From Labilibacter sediminis (lineage in GTDB: Bacteria > Bacteroidota > Bacteroidia > Bacteroidales > Marinilabiliaceae), in the NCBI RefSeq assembly GCF_005877885.1, contig NZ_VCHY01000016.1:1-64000 (forward strand): a stretch of 64,000 nucleotides of DNA. Reading direction: 5' to 3'. Each line of letters starts with the position of its first letter. Positions within the stretch are counted from its first letter, which is position 1. Of this stretch, positions 1-11,000 are shown piece by piece. The notes under the pieces were generated by a model, which made no database searches, had not been told where the DNA came from, and saw only the letters and a program-made list of their open reading frames with translations. The translations under genes and the position numbers were made by a program.

Positions 1-548
1 TCAACCACATAGATAGGTGCACTGTTGTTGACCGTACCAATACCGCGGATTCGAACTACCGCTGCCGAACCTGGTTGCCCACTGTTGGCATTCACCGTTA
101 CCCCGGCTACTTTTCCCTGTAAGGCTTGATCTAATCCTGCTGCTGGTGTTTTTTGCAGGTCTTCCGAATTAACCGATGCTACAGCACCCGTTAAGTCACT
201 CTTTTTCATGGTACCATAACCTACGGATACAATTTCATCTAAAATATAATTATCGGGTTCTAAAACTATATTTAGATTGGTATTGGGGGATTTAATTGCT
301 GTTTCATAAATTTTAAAGCCAATCATGGAAACCTGAAGGGTACTATTCGGTTTAACACTAAGCGTAAAGTATCCATCTATATCCGAGATGGTCCCTTGCG
401 TTGTTCCTTTAACGATAATATTGGCACCCACCACAGGTAAATCATCCTCTTCGCCAATAATTTTACCTGATATTTGCCAGGAGTCTTGCGCTGATAAAAG
501 CTGTATGCTTAATGCATAAAGTAAAAGTAAGCTAAATAGATTTCTCAT
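1..548 (-). CDS. SusC/RagA-type TonB-dependent outer membrane receptor (N-terminal part)
   Basis: The gene runs off the left edge; about 182 N-terminal residues are visible. They show a signal peptide ending LLSAQ, then a carboxypeptidase-regulatory-like beta-sandwich (about residues 24-90, with VVGANIIVKGTTQGTISD), the SusC-typical segment VSVGYGTMKKSDLTGAV, and the start of the plug domain (LDQALQGKVAGVTV, then VRIRGIGTVNN). This is the family pattern of receptors that import oligosaccharides or peptides through the outer membrane with a SusD lipoprotein; a susD gene would be expected beyond the left edge. The start ATG is read from 548 and is followed directly by the signal peptide. The regulator at 813-3479 lies upstream on the same strand, which is the usual placement of a dedicated sensor-regulator. 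The substrate cannot be told from this part. Confidence 0.95.
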   Translation of the reverse strand, partial: MRNLFSLLLLYALSIQLLSAQDSWQISGKIIGEEDDLPVVGANIIVKGTTQGTISDIDGYFTLSVKPNSTLQVSMIGFKIYETAIKSPNTNLNIVLEPDNYILDEIVSVGYGTMKKSDLTGAVASVNSEDLQKTPAAGLDQALQGKVAGVTVNANSGQPGSAAVVRIRGIGTVNNSAPIYVV

Positions 549-812
549 TTAATTGTTGTTTTAACGCCGAAAAGAAACATGAGCGTTTCCCGGGTTTATT
601 CTAATTTTTAATAATCCAGTTCTGCTTTTGGCAATTTTTCTTCTTCATTTTGTATGAAGTAATTGCTTGGAACAAGGATATCTCAGAATTTCCCGAGTAC
701 AAAGAAATGAGTGTTGACTAATTCATAACAGACGCAAAAAAAATGTCAACACAATGACAACAGCAATTGTTATGTAGTTACATATCAGAGAGGTGTAGAG
801 TTGAAATATTTG

Positions 813-3479
813 TTAAAAATCTCTAATAAATTGATTTAAATCTATGGCAGTATCCAGGTTTAACTTCTTTTTAATACGTGATCTGCTCGTATCAAGACTC
901 CTTGAAGAGATGTTCATTAGGTTACAAACTTCTTTTTTATCCAAATTTGTTCTGATAAAGGAAAGAATTCTAATGTCATTTGAAGTTAATGAAGGATATT
1001 TTTCAGATAATCGGGCAATAAAATCCTGATGAATTTCGGAGAATAGCTTGTGAAAAAGGAATTCTTTTTTCTCATTGTTTACTTCGTCATTGATCATATT
1101 TGCCCATCTTTGCGCTTCGCTATTGCGCATGGCTTCTAAGCCCGATTTTACTTTGTTCAGAAATTCGTTTTTGTGACTGATGATCTCAGTATATTGAAGC
1201 AATTGTTCATTTCGCATGCTGAGGCTTTTCTGATCTTCACGTTGTTTAAATAGTTGTTGTTGCTTTTTGAGTTTGAGGTTATTTATGCGCGACATAAAAT
1301 AAAACATACCAAACACCAATAAAAGAACAGCCAAAGTGATAGGTATGGCCACCCACATGGTTTGATACCACAATTTATCGATATTGATAGTTAAAGAAGT
1401 TTCTTCGGGAGTTCCTCCATTGACTCTGCTTTGGAGGTAAATGGTATACTGCCCACCTTTAACCTGTGGATAAAGTACTTCATTTTTTAAGGTGCTCCAT
1501 GCCGACCATTTGTTCTCCATTGGAAATAAGCGATATCGGTATTCCACAACATCATGCATTAATTTATTGATGCTGAATTTAAAATTAAGGTCTTTTCTTC
1601 CGGAAGAAAGTTCTATGCCTTCTGCACTAAATGGATAAAACAGCTGTGTGTTGTTCTTATTAAGAATAGTGACTGATGATATGACTGGCGGGCTACTTTT
1701 TAAGAAGCTGGAACGAGAATTTATATCAAATATAGTAACTCCTCTGTCAGTAGCAAGTCTTAACAACCCCTCATGGATATCGATAAAACCATCGCCGGGC
1801 ATAATATTTTGACTTAAAGATTTAAGCAGGGCATTGTACGAATGGGTATTGCCATCAGGCAGTAGAACTTCCAGTTTAAGCTCATTGTTCTGAATATATG
1901 CCAGGGTATTACCATCCGCACTAAAATCCATCGCTTCTATGCTGCTATTTTCTGCTATTTTGGTTAATGGATGATTCGATTTTATAAACTTGTCATTACT
2001 ATATTGCCAAAGCCCATTGTTGCCGTAAAAATAGAATCCATTACTCGTGTCAAATACTCTTGCTTTATCAACAAAAGTTTCATTTTTCACGGTATTGTTT
2101 GGGTTAAGTGTGAGTTTAAGAATATTGACATTTTCTATTTGAGCCCAAATACAATTATTGGTTTTGTCGAAATGTAACCTTGGGTTTCCCCAGATGTTAA
2201 GATTCTTTATGTAGTTAAAACGTGTACCTTCTTTTTTTGTCAGTATCAGGCCATGATAGGTTGAAAATAAAAAATAACCGGTATCATCAAATTGGGCAAT
2301 GTCAACAACGCCACCGTAGTTAACAACAGGTAAAACCTGATCGTCCTGAAGTCTTAATAAGCCTCTGTTGTGACAGATGTATAACTCCTGGTTTATCTCC
2401 TTAAGATTCCATATTTGACCAACTGAGTTTTCTGCAATTTTAAACCCTTCATTTTCTGTAGAATAAAACAATCCTTTATTGGTGGCCAGATAGGTTTTAC
2501 CCTGAAAGTTTTTGATGTCGTAAGTCGCACCTCCATCGAAAATAGGATTGATGGCACTTTGTAATTCAACCATAGCAATGCCATAATCTAAACCCAGCCA
2601 AACGTTACCCAGTTGATCTTTTTTCATGGCTAAAATAGTGTTGTCTATTAAGCCATTGGCAGTATTTACCCATTTTAGCACTTCTCCGTTATCGGCTATG
2701 TTCAAAAAACCATCAGATACTGTACCCAGACAGTAGGAGCTATCATCATAGTTCATTCCTGTAAACAGGGAATTGCCGGACAGACCTCGGGGAGGGGTGA
2801 CTTTTTCTATTTTATTACCATCGTAACGAAATATATCACCTTCATAAAGCACCATGTACATATACTTCTGATGCACAAATAGCTTTCTTACCTCTTGATT
2901 GGATAATTGTTCGAATGTAGTTTCGTGAAAAAATTCTTCACCATCCAGATATCCTATCTGACCATTACGAAGAACCAACCATATTTTCCCATTCCATTCT
3001 ACGGTCGACCATATGCTTTCAGGAAATTCTTTAATGCTTTGCGTTTGGGTAACCTTATTGTAATAGGCTATTTTGTTTTCAGCTTGAAAGATGATGAGAT
3101 CCCCAAAGGATTCTATATTCCATATTTGCCCACCATTCATCATTCCCAAATAATGGTATTGCAGATCATCATTTACTTTAGAGAAATAACCGTATTCACC
3201 TCCACCACACCAAATGGTGTCTTTAGCAGCCAGCACTGCTCTAACCACCCCTTTTTTCGACAAGGTTTTTAAGCCCCATTCACCATATACATTATACAGT
3301 AAGCCATTGGAATTGGCAAAGTATACAATGCCATTGTCATCAATATCAATATCCCAGTTTTGTCGTCCTGCCTGATAGTCTTGTTTGTTATAGCAAGTTA
3401 GGTTAGGAAGATATGTATAGGCATAAATCCCAATGTTGGAAAGCAGAAGAAATATAATGAGTAGCTTAACTTTATTCAT
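813..3479 (-). CDS. Propeller-sensor transmembrane regulator with Y_Y_Y and LuxR-type HTH domains
   Basis: An 888-residue one-protein signal transducer. A signal peptide (1-20) leads into a long beta-propeller region (about 40-610) with repeated DDNGIVYFANSNGLL- and GNVWLGLDYGIAM-like blades (Reg_prop type). A Y_Y_Y domain follows (about 640-705, with VEYRYRLFPMENKWSAW), then one membrane helix (about 715-740), a coiled coil (about 740-800) and a C-terminal helix-turn-helix (about 830-888, NDIRILSFIRTNLDKKEV, then SSRSLDTSRSRIKKKL). In the family the periplasmic propeller senses a polysaccharide breakdown product and the cytoplasmic HTH controls a nearby susCD locus. There is no kinase domain, so signalling is direct across the membrane (inference). 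The gene lies 264 bp upstream of the SusC gene on the same strand, so it probably controls that locus. Confidence 0.85.
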   Translation of the reverse strand: MNKVKLLIIFLLLSNIGIYAYTYLPNLTCYNKQDYQAGRQNWDIDIDDNGIVYFANSNGLLYNVYGEWGLKTLSKKGVVRAVLAAKDTIWCGGGEYGYFSKVNDDLQYHYLGMMNGGQIWNIESFGDLIIFQAENKIAYYNKVTQTQSIKEFPESIWSTVEWNGKIWLVLRNGQIGYLDGEEFFHETTFEQLSNQEVRKLFVHQKYMYMVLYEGDIFRYDGNKIEKVTPPRGLSGNSLFTGMNYDDSSYCLGTVSDGFLNIADNGEVLKWVNTANGLIDNTILAMKKDQLGNVWLGLDYGIAMVELQSAINPIFDGGATYDIKNFQGKTYLATNKGLFYSTENEGFKIAENSVGQIWNLKEINQELYICHNRGLLRLQDDQVLPVVNYGGVVDIAQFDDTGYFLFSTYHGLILTKKEGTRFNYIKNLNIWGNPRLHFDKTNNCIWAQIENVNILKLTLNPNNTVKNETFVDKARVFDTSNGFYFYGNNGLWQYSNDKFIKSNHPLTKIAENSSIEAMDFSADGNTLAYIQNNELKLEVLLPDGNTHSYNALLKSLSQNIMPGDGFIDIHEGLLRLATDRGVTIFDINSRSSFLKSSPPVISSVTILNKNNTQLFYPFSAEGIELSSGRKDLNFKFSINKLMHDVVEYRYRLFPMENKWSAWSTLKNEVLYPQVKGGQYTIYLQSRVNGGTPEETSLTINIDKLWYQTMWVAIPITLAVLLLVFGMFYFMSRINNLKLKKQQQLFKQREDQKSLSMRNEQLLQYTEIISHKNEFLNKVKSGLEAMRNSEAQRWANMINDEVNNEKKEFLFHKLFSEIHQDFIARLSEKYPSLTSNDIRILSFIRTNLDKKEVCNLMNISSRSLDTSRSRIKKKLNLDTAIDLNQFIRDF

Positions 3480-3571
3480 TTGTTACGGATAATTGTTACA
3501 AAATTAATAAAATAAAGTGGTTGATTTATAAAAGCTATAAACCTGTTGTCAAAGCTTACAGCAGAATCTGT

Positions 3572-4240
3572 TTAAGCAGAAAAGATCCTTTTAGAAATCA
3601 CATCAAATGCAGTGAGTTTTCCACAACCCGGCCTTTCTGCATACACGCAGCCGGTATCTATATTGATAATATTACTGTTGAGTTTAATTAATGACTTGCA
3701 AAATTCAACCGGGATAACAGAGTGTCCGTGCACAATTGTTTTTCCTTCAAGTATCGGATTTGTATAGTGTTCACTTCTTGTCCAAAGCATATAGTATGTA
3801 TCTTCAAAAGGATTGATAATTTGATCATTGAAGCCGGCATGAACAAACAAAAACTGCTTGTAACCATAGTAATAATCCAGATTCTGAAAAAACGCCCGAT
3901 ATTTTTCAGGAAGAAAAACAGTTGAGCTTAAACCAAAACTTTTAAGTGTTTCACTACCTCCGTTATACAACCAAAGAGGAATATATTGGTCCTCGGTAAA
4001 GGCATTCAATAGCATCGATTCATGATTACCCATTAGGGTGATGATATCAAATTCTTTTTCCTGTAAGGATATTATATAATCCACCACTTCTTTGCTTTGG
4101 GGACCTCTATCCACATAATCTCCAAGAAAAATAATGCGGTCAGTTTTTTGTAGTTTAATCTTATCTTCAATTAATTTTTTAAGAGGATCAAAACATCCAT
4201 GTATATCTCCTATAGCTATCACTCTTTTCGGATCTTCCAT
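3572..4240 (-). CDS. PP2A-like serine/threonine (or diadenosine tetraphosphate) metallophosphatase
   Basis: A 222-residue calcineurin-type phosphoesterase with the full metal-binding set: GDIHG (residues 11-15), GDYVDRG (40-46), GNHE (71-74), FVHAG (about residue 130) and VHGHS (about residue 169). The spacing fits the bacterial PrpA/PrpB or ApaH-like group: a cytoplasmic dinuclear-metal phosphatase acting on phosphoproteins or on bis(5'-nucleosyl) tetraphosphates. The sequence does not decide between the two substrates. It has no signal peptide or membrane segment. It stands alone, transcribed in the same direction as the propeller regulator 92 bp downstream and divergent from the oxidoreductase gene at 4547. 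A perfect 15-bp hairpin lies about 22 bp upstream of its start codon (see 4262-4299). Confidence 0.9.
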   Translation of the reverse strand: MEDPKRVIAIGDIHGCFDPLKKLIEDKIKLQKTDRIIFLGDYVDRGPQSKEVVDYIISLQEKEFDIITLMGNHESMLLNAFTEDQYIPLWLYNGGSETLKSFGLSSTVFLPEKYRAFFQNLDYYYGYKQFLFVHAGFNDQIINPFEDTYYMLWTRSEHYTNPILEGKTIVHGHSVIPVEFCKSLIKLNSNIINIDTGCVYAERPGCGKLTAFDVISKRIFSA

Positions 4241-4261
4241 ATCATGGTTATTTTAATTATT

Positions 4262-4299
4262 AACCTTCTATCTAACGATGGTTTGTTAGATAGAAGGTT
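4262..4299. promoter_or_regulatory. Perfect 15-bp inverted repeat in the phosphatase upstream region
   Basis: AACCTTCTATCTAAC (4262-4276) and GTTAGATAGAAGGTT (4285-4299) are exact reverse complements around an 8-nt loop. It starts 22 bp upstream of the phosphatase start, in the 306-bp gap shared with the divergent gene at 4547. It could be an operator, a 5'-leader hairpin or a small dispersed repeat. No poly-T tract favours a terminator. The rest of the gap (4300-4546) shows nothing else recognisable. Confidence 0.5.
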
Positions 4300-4546
4300 C
4301 TTACAAATTTATGGCTTTTTTAAGGTCAACACCATATTAAGTGAGGGCATATATATAAAATGGAGCTCTGGATTTTATTTAATTAGTCACAACCTGAACA
4401 ATGTATGAGATGTTATCATAAAGTAAAGAACTTTTAGAATTACCATATTTTGGCGTAAATTAACCTTTCATCAGCTAAGGTTATTATCTAATTCTCATGA
4501 TGTAATATATACCGACATTAACTTCTATATACGAAATATTAACAAA

Positions 4547-5395
4547 ATGCAAATAGCAGTAACAACGGCAAGTGGTAAACTGGGTTCTGCCATTGTCAAC
4601 AGACTTAAACTGGAAATTGGTGCTAAAAATGTAATTGGTATAGCACGTTCACCCGGTAAAGCAAAATCATTAGGTGTTGAAATACGTAAGGGAGATTATA
4701 ATAGCAAGGAGGATTTTGTTAAAGCGCTTAAGGGGGTAGATGCAGTGCTTTTAGTTTCTGGAATGGATCATCCGGATAAGCGCATACAGCAACACCGTAA
4801 TGTTATTGAAGCTGCAAAAGAAAATGGTGTAAAAAAAATCGTTTATACCAGTATCGTAGGTGCAGAAGAGGGGAATGCTTTTAGTCCTATTGTGGTCAGT
4901 AATCGTCAAACTGAAGAAGATATTAAAAAGTCGGGCATGCAATGGACTATAGGGAGAAATGGAATTTACATAGAACCAGACCTGGAATACATTGCAACAT
5001 ATAAAAAAGAAGGAGGAATAATAAATTGCGCAGCAAACGGTAAATGTGGTTATACTTCTCGTAATGAGCTGGCATTTGCCTATTTTAAACTTCTTACTGA
5101 GGATGGATTGCTGGGAGGTATATATAATTTATTTGGAGATCCGGTAACACAGCAGCAATTGGCCGAAGCTATTAATAAAGCATACAATCTTACATTATCA
5201 TTTAAAAGTGTCTCAGTGGAAGAGTATGTAAAAGAGCGCCAGGCTGCTCTTGGTGATTTTCTGGGAACTGTTATTGGAGGAATTTACGAAGGCATAAGAA
5301 CTGGCAAGTATGATAATAGTTCAGATTATTTAAAAGTTACTCAACGGGCCCATAAGTCGCTTGAAGAGATGATAAATGACTATGCTAAGGGGTAG
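4547..5395 (+). CDS. NmrA/QorB-like NAD(P)H-binding oxidoreductase
   Basis: A 282-residue atypical short-chain dehydrogenase. The N-terminal nucleotide-binding loop is TTASGKLGSAIV (about 5-16), a version of the GxxGxxG Rossmann motif. It is followed by GIARSPGKAKSLGVEIRKGD, where the arginine is typical of NADP preference, and KKIVYTSIVGAE in the place of the catalytic strand. The C-terminal part (LTEDGLLGGIYNLFGDPVTQ) matches the substrate lobe of QorB-like NAD(P)H:quinone reductases. No classical YxxxK pair is evident, as in NmrA-type members that act as redox sensors or quinone reductases. It is a soluble single gene with an A-rich upstream region (TTAACAAA before ATG). The physiological substrate is unknown. 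Confidence 0.8.
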   Translation: MQIAVTTASGKLGSAIVNRLKLEIGAKNVIGIARSPGKAKSLGVEIRKGDYNSKEDFVKALKGVDAVLLVSGMDHPDKRIQQHRNVIEAAKENGVKKIVYTSIVGAEEGNAFSPIVVSNRQTEEDIKKSGMQWTIGRNGIYIEPDLEYIATYKKEGGIINCAANGKCGYTSRNELAFAYFKLLTEDGLLGGIYNLFGDPVTQQQLAEAINKAYNLTLSFKSVSVEEYVKERQAALGDFLGTVIGGIYEGIRTGKYDNSSDYLKVTQRAHKSLEEMINDYAKG

Positions 5396-5779
5396 ATTAC
5401 TGTTGGTATACTTTTAATTTGATTGATATATGAAATGAGCATAAAAATTCAATTATCTAATTTATACAAAGGAGGATGATTGAATTTTCTTGGGAGTTCC
5501 ATGCAACAAATGAAAATTTTAAACGCATGAAAAGCACGATATAGTCTTGTGATTGTTTAAATTAAGCAATGCCAATAATATTTTGGATGATGAAAACGAA
5601 TGTAGCCAAAGAAATTAAAAGAGTCCACTTGTTAAAAATTAATGAGTACGATTGGTTTATAAGCTTTACTAATTAAAGCAGGAATAGCCTTCAGACCTAT
5701 GGAAATTATTTTTATTGTTAAATTCTATTGCTTTTTTAAAATAGTTTCTATTTTTGGTAAACCTAAATTAATTAACAAT
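5396..5779. other. 384-bp intergenic region carrying copy 1 of a conserved noncoding block
   Basis: No gene is visible. Positions 5430-5516 match blocks at 11796-11878 (+) and 22522-22600 (-). The shared core reads GGATGAT, then AATTTTCTTGGGAGTTCC, then ATGCAAC. In this copy AAAATTCAAT (about 5445-5454) can pair with ATTGAATTTT (about 5479-5488). Positions 5517-5779 are AT-rich leader DNA of the M48 gene with nothing else seen. Confidence 0.4.
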
Positions 5780-7885
5780 ATGAGCAAATCTAATTACCCT
5801 AAAAGCCCGGAAAAGATTCAATCCGGACTCACCCGTTTACCCATTACTTATCATTTTAAGGCACTGACAGCCGTGTTCTCGGTGCTTTTATTTTTTGTAT
5901 TATACGTATTGCTGGTCCTTGGGGCTGCGTACCTGGTGCATGAGGCTATATTTTATGATCTTAATGTAATTAATAAGTGGACCATACTGCTCAAAATTGG
6001 TGCGGTGGCCAGTTCACTGATGCTTTTTGTATTTACCTTAAAATTCATCTTTAAACTAAAAAATCATCCCATTAAAAACAGGGTTAAACTACATAAGAAA
6101 GACTATCCTGATATTTGGGAATTTGTGTATCAGATTTGTAAAGAAACAGGAGCGCCAAAACCAAAGAATATCTATGTCGATCCGGATGTAAATGCCTATG
6201 TAGCTTATTCAAATATGTGGTTGTCGTTGTTTATGCCCGTGCGAAAGGAGTTAACCATAGGATTGGGATTGGTTAGTTGTTTAAATTTATCTGAGTTTAA
6301 GGCGGTAATTAGTCACGAGTTTGGGCATTTTTCGCAGCGTAGCATGACCATAGGTAGTTACATCAATACAGCCAATACCATTATTCATGATATGATTTTT
6401 TCTCGCGATAAGTGGGACGAGATATTAGAAAAATGGCAACAACTCGATTTCAGGTTATCTTTTGCTGCATATATTTTAATGCCGGTAATTTGGCTTATCA
6501 GGCAGTTGCTAAATTTGTTTTATCAATTATTGAATATTTTGTATTCATCTCTTTCCAGGGAAATGGAATTTAATGCGGATAAAGTGGCTGTAAAAACATC
6601 TGGGAGTGAAGCCATTGTTTCCGGACTTTGGAAATTAAATTATGGTTATGAAGCCTGGAACAAAACGCTGAATAATGCTTATCTGGCCTCCCAAAAACAG
6701 TTGTATGTTAAAAATCTGTATACTCACAATATGAATCATATTGTTGAAAAATCAGATGCGTTAATGGCTGGTATAATTAAGCTACCTGTGGATAAAAGAG
6801 GAGGGAAACTATTTTTTAGCATTTCGGAAAATTCAAAGGTGAGCATGTATGCGAGCCATCCGGCAAATGACCAAAGAGAAGCTAACGCTAAAAAACCATA
6901 TATTTCTTGTGAAGAGGATGGGCGTAGTCCATGGATTTTATTTAACCAAAAAGAAAAGGTACAGGAAGATATTTCAGGTTTAATTTATCAATTGTATTGG
7001 AATATTACGCCAGATAAATTTGCCGATGATGCTAAGTTTAAGGACTTTATTAAGGAGGAGTTGAAGGGTGAAAGTTTACAGGAAGAATATGACAACACTT
7101 TTGTCAATCGTTTTGTCAATATTCCGGAAGAGGCAGTATTAAAAGACAATTTGTCAACAACGCAGAATGAACAAGTATTAAAAGGGGAATTATCTGTACT
7201 AATGACACCTGTTAAAGCTTTGGAAACTCAGCTAAAAACCCTTCAGGATATAGTTCAGGGAACCACAAAAATTAAAGAGGTGAAATATGGCGGAGTGGTG
7301 TATAATAAAAAGAACATCGACCGTGGATACCAAAGAATAATGAATGATAGGGATAAAATGTTAGATGAAACCTTTAAAGACTGGGATGTTAAATTCTTTT
7401 CGTTTCATTATGGTTTAGCGGTTAAACAAGATAAAGCAACACAACTGTTAAAATTTTATCATCAGCATAATTTAATTGTTGAATATTATCGTAAGGTAGT
7501 TAATACCAGAGCAAATATTTTTAATCAGTTGCAACATATACAACAAAGGGAAGAGGTGCTCCAATCGCATTTGGCTCAATTCAGGGGAAATATACGTGAA
7601 GCTATGGAAATCTTAAACAAGGATATGAATGTTTTTAATGCGGCAACTTTTGTGCCTTTAACTAACATTGGTTCGGTGGCTGAATTAAAAGCATCCATTA
7701 TTGATGGAGGACGTTTTTCCGTGGAAGAGGGTGATATTTTTCAAAATGGAGGATTCGATAAAGTTATTGATCAGCTGGAAAAAGCTCCAATGCACTGCCA
7801 ACGAATCGATCAAAAAAGTATAGCTGCTATCCTTCAGTTTCATCAGGAGATGAAAGACAGAGTATTGGAAACGCAGGAAGCATAA
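5780..7885 (+). CDS. Membrane-bound M48-family zinc metalloprotease
   Basis: I start the gene at 5780 (MSKSNYPKSPEKIQSG) instead of the in-frame ATG at 5699, because the intervening 27 residues look like translated leader and ATTAACAAT before 5780 resembles a Bacteroidota initiation site. The 701-residue product has two N-terminal membrane helices (about 30-60 and 70-95), then the HEFGH zinc motif (residues 179-183) and the third ligand in EFNAD (about 263-267). This is the HtpX/Ste24-like M48 layout, with the active site expected on the cytoplasmic or membrane face. A further hydrophobic stretch (about 223-255) lies between the zinc sites. The C-terminal 350 residues are hydrophilic, partly coiled-coil, and longer than in HtpX. 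Proposed role: membrane protein quality control (inference). Confidence 0.85.
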   Translation: MSKSNYPKSPEKIQSGLTRLPITYHFKALTAVFSVLLFFVLYVLLVLGAAYLVHEAIFYDLNVINKWTILLKIGAVASSLMLFVFTLKFIFKLKNHPIKNRVKLHKKDYPDIWEFVYQICKETGAPKPKNIYVDPDVNAYVAYSNMWLSLFMPVRKELTIGLGLVSCLNLSEFKAVISHEFGHFSQRSMTIGSYINTANTIIHDMIFSRDKWDEILEKWQQLDFRLSFAAYILMPVIWLIRQLLNLFYQLLNILYSSLSREMEFNADKVAVKTSGSEAIVSGLWKLNYGYEAWNKTLNNAYLASQKQLYVKNLYTHNMNHIVEKSDALMAGIIKLPVDKRGGKLFFSISENSKVSMYASHPANDQREANAKKPYISCEEDGRSPWILFNQKEKVQEDISGLIYQLYWNITPDKFADDAKFKDFIKEELKGESLQEEYDNTFVNRFVNIPEEAVLKDNLSTTQNEQVLKGELSVLMTPVKALETQLKTLQDIVQGTTKIKEVKYGGVVYNKKNIDRGYQRIMNDRDKMLDETFKDWDVKFFSFHYGLAVKQDKATQLLKFYHQHNLIVEYYRKVVNTRANIFNQLQHIQQREEVLQSHLAQFRGNIREAMEILNKDMNVFNAATFVPLTNIGSVAELKASIIDGGRFSVEEGDIFQNGGFDKVIDQLEKAPMHCQRIDQKSIAAILQFHQEMKDRVLETQEA

Positions 7886-8041
7886 TATTGTATAGTCCTA
7901 TAATAGCGAGACACAATAAAGTGATGCAATAGAAGATAAAATTAAAAGCTTGTCTACTTCAAAGGATTTTAAGTAATTTGTACTAAATTCTTAACTAAGC
8001 TCTTGAAGGAATATTGAGCTGTAAAATTTTGAAACCCATTT

Positions 8042-11000
8042 ATGCATTATAACTCGTCACGATTTAAAGAATTAATCTTTATTGGATTTCTGCTTGTTGT
8101 GTTTGCTAACGCATATGCACAGTATGAGGATCTTAAATTTCAGAGAGTTACTTTAAGTGAGGGGCTTCCAAATAACTGGGTTAACAATGTTACAAGAGAT
8201 CAAACCGGTTACATCTGGTTAGCTACCAGAGATGGTCTAAGCAGGTATGATGGTCTGAATGTGACAAATTATTTTTACGACAAAGAGGATAGTACCTCTA
8301 TTCCGGAAAATAATATATCTGATGTATTTGTTGACAGAGACAATAATGTTTGGGTAGGGACTGAGCATTACGGTTTGTGCATTTATAATCGCAGGCAGGA
8401 TAATTTTATCCGTATCTCTGAGGATAATCAACAAGCTCCCAAAGAAGTTAGGTGTATCACTCAGCACAGTAATGGTGAAATTTGGATTGGCACTCATCAG
8501 AACGGGGTTTATGTATATGATGTTATAAATCATCGATTTAAAAAGATTAGCTCTTCGAGGGAAAGAAGAGCTAATAAAAACGGGATACATGGAATAGTGG
8601 AGGATGCGAATGGTAATATGTGGGTTGCCGGTAATAGCTCCTATCTGGATATTTGTCACCCTCAGAAAGGAATTATTGATGAAATTAAGCTACCATTTCC
8701 CAATGGGAGTAAAATTAAAAACAACAACAAAAAGTTGATGTTTGATACGGACAGTACCTTATGGATTGGAACAAATGGGAATGGTGTAGTATACTATAAC
8801 AGGAAGAAACAAAGTTTTGAACGATTACATGGGTTGAGCAATCAAACAATTAAAGATTTTGAGCAAATTGGAAATGAGATATTTATTGCCACAGATAATG
8901 GAGGACTTAATATATTAGATAAAACAACCTTTAAAATTAGGGTTGTGAAGCATAATCCGTATGATCGATTTTCTTTGTCGAGTAATGGTTTATACAATTT
9001 ATTTTTAGATGAGGATGGAATATTGTGGGTGGCCACCTTCGATGGAGGAATTAATTATTATAATCCGGTTAATCATCGGTTTACTTATTACTATCCAATA
9101 CCCAATCAGTCAGGTTCCCTTACTCATCAAAATATTACCTGCATCCACGAGGCGGAAAGTGGTGACATATATATTGGTACTGATGGTGGAGGAATTAATG
9201 TTTTTGATCCGAAAACGAAGAAATTTAAAAGTCCATATTTAGGGGCAGGACTAAATGCCATAAATGATCCATATGTGATAAGTGTTTTAACCGATGAAGA
9301 GTTTTTGTATGTAGGAGCTTTTCAGAAAGGGGTTTCAAAATTAAATCTGAACACCAACGAAATTACAAGTTTCAATAGTAACCTGATAGACGGAAACTAT
9401 ATTTCAAATAACAATATTACGCACATTCAGAAAGATAAGTTTGGACATATTTGGTATTGTGCCAGTGGCGATTACTTAAATAAGTTTAATCCTTCAACAG
9501 GTGATATAAAGGTTTATAACTTAAGAGACCGGGTTAACAATAAGGTGGGAAGTCATCACGTGGATATCATGTACCTGGATACAAAAGGAAGGTTGTGGCT
9601 TGGAAGCAGAGATGGAACCCTACGGATGTATGATTATGCGAATGATGATTTTAAGGAATACCTTATAGGTTACGAAACCAACTCAGATCGTAGATATACC
9701 ATCACATCTATATTAATGGATGATAATGATGTTTTTTGGGCAGGGACAGCAGGAGGGGGTCTTAAAAGGTTTGATTTAGCTAACAATGAGATTTCTTCAT
9801 TTACTATGTATAATGGTTTACCTTCCGATAATGTGTTAGGAATTTTGTCAGATGAAGAAAATAACTTATGGCTATCCACCACAAAAGGGATATGTTGTTT
9901 TAACCTTGTTTCACATGAAGTGAATAGTTTTAATGTTAATGATGGATTGCAGGGGAAACAATTCTCGATAAGATCGGCGATTAAAGCATCAGATGGAACC
10001 ATGTACTTTGGAGGAGTAAAAGGCTTAAACGCATTTAAGCCTGCAAATATTCTAAAGGATTCCACTTGTTTATCGCTGGTATTTACAGATTTTAAAATAT
10101 TAAATAAGTCGGTAGAAATTGGTAAAGACAGCCCATTAAAGCAGCATATTTCAACAACTAAAAACATAACCTTATCGCATGAAGATTATATTTTTTCATT
10201 GGAGTTTCAGTTAATCAATTATACCAGTCCCGATAAAGTAACCTACTCTTATATGATGGAAGGGTTCGATAAGGGATGGACCAAAACAGACAACAAAGGC
10301 CGCTTGGTTACTTATACAAATCTGCCTGGTGGCAATTATACCTTTAAAGTAAAAGCTGAAAATCACGATGGTATAGAATGTCCTCAACAACTTGCTCTTA
10401 AAATAAAAGTTATTCCTCCGTTTTATAGAACAGATTGGTTTATTTTAATGGTTGCCTTTGTTGTACTTCTATTTATGGTTTCCTTTTTCAGGGTAAGAAA
10501 TAAAATGTATGAGGCGCAGAAGAAAAAACTGGAAAGAAAAGTAAAAGCCAGAACATTAAAGATTTCTCATCAGAAGAAGGAGCTTGAGTTACATAGAAAT
10601 CATTTGGAGGAGTTAGTAAGCAAAAGAACAAAAGATTTGGTGAAGGCAAAGGAAAAAGCAGAAGAATCAGATCGCTTAAAATCATCCTTTCTGGCCAATA
10701 TGAGCCATGAAATTCGCACCCCAATGAATGCCATTGTTGGTTTTAGTAATTTGCTTAATGTGCCTGATATAACGAGTGAAGAAAAGCAAAACTTTTTGAA
10801 TATTATAGCAGATAGTAGCGATATTTTATTGCGATTAATTGATGATATCATCGATATTTCAAAAATAGAAGCCGGACAAATTACCATATTAAATGAAGAT
10901 GTTGATTTGTCAGCCATGCTTCATACCATTGGCGTGGAGTACGAAAAGAAGATTGCCCGGGAGCATAGAGGTTTGGTTAGGTTTAATTTAAAATTACCGG

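Noticed and set aside
8237-8659. 140-codon frame antisense to the sensor kinase
   Set aside because: It lies in a clearly coding sense region with recognised propeller blades; the antisense product has no features.
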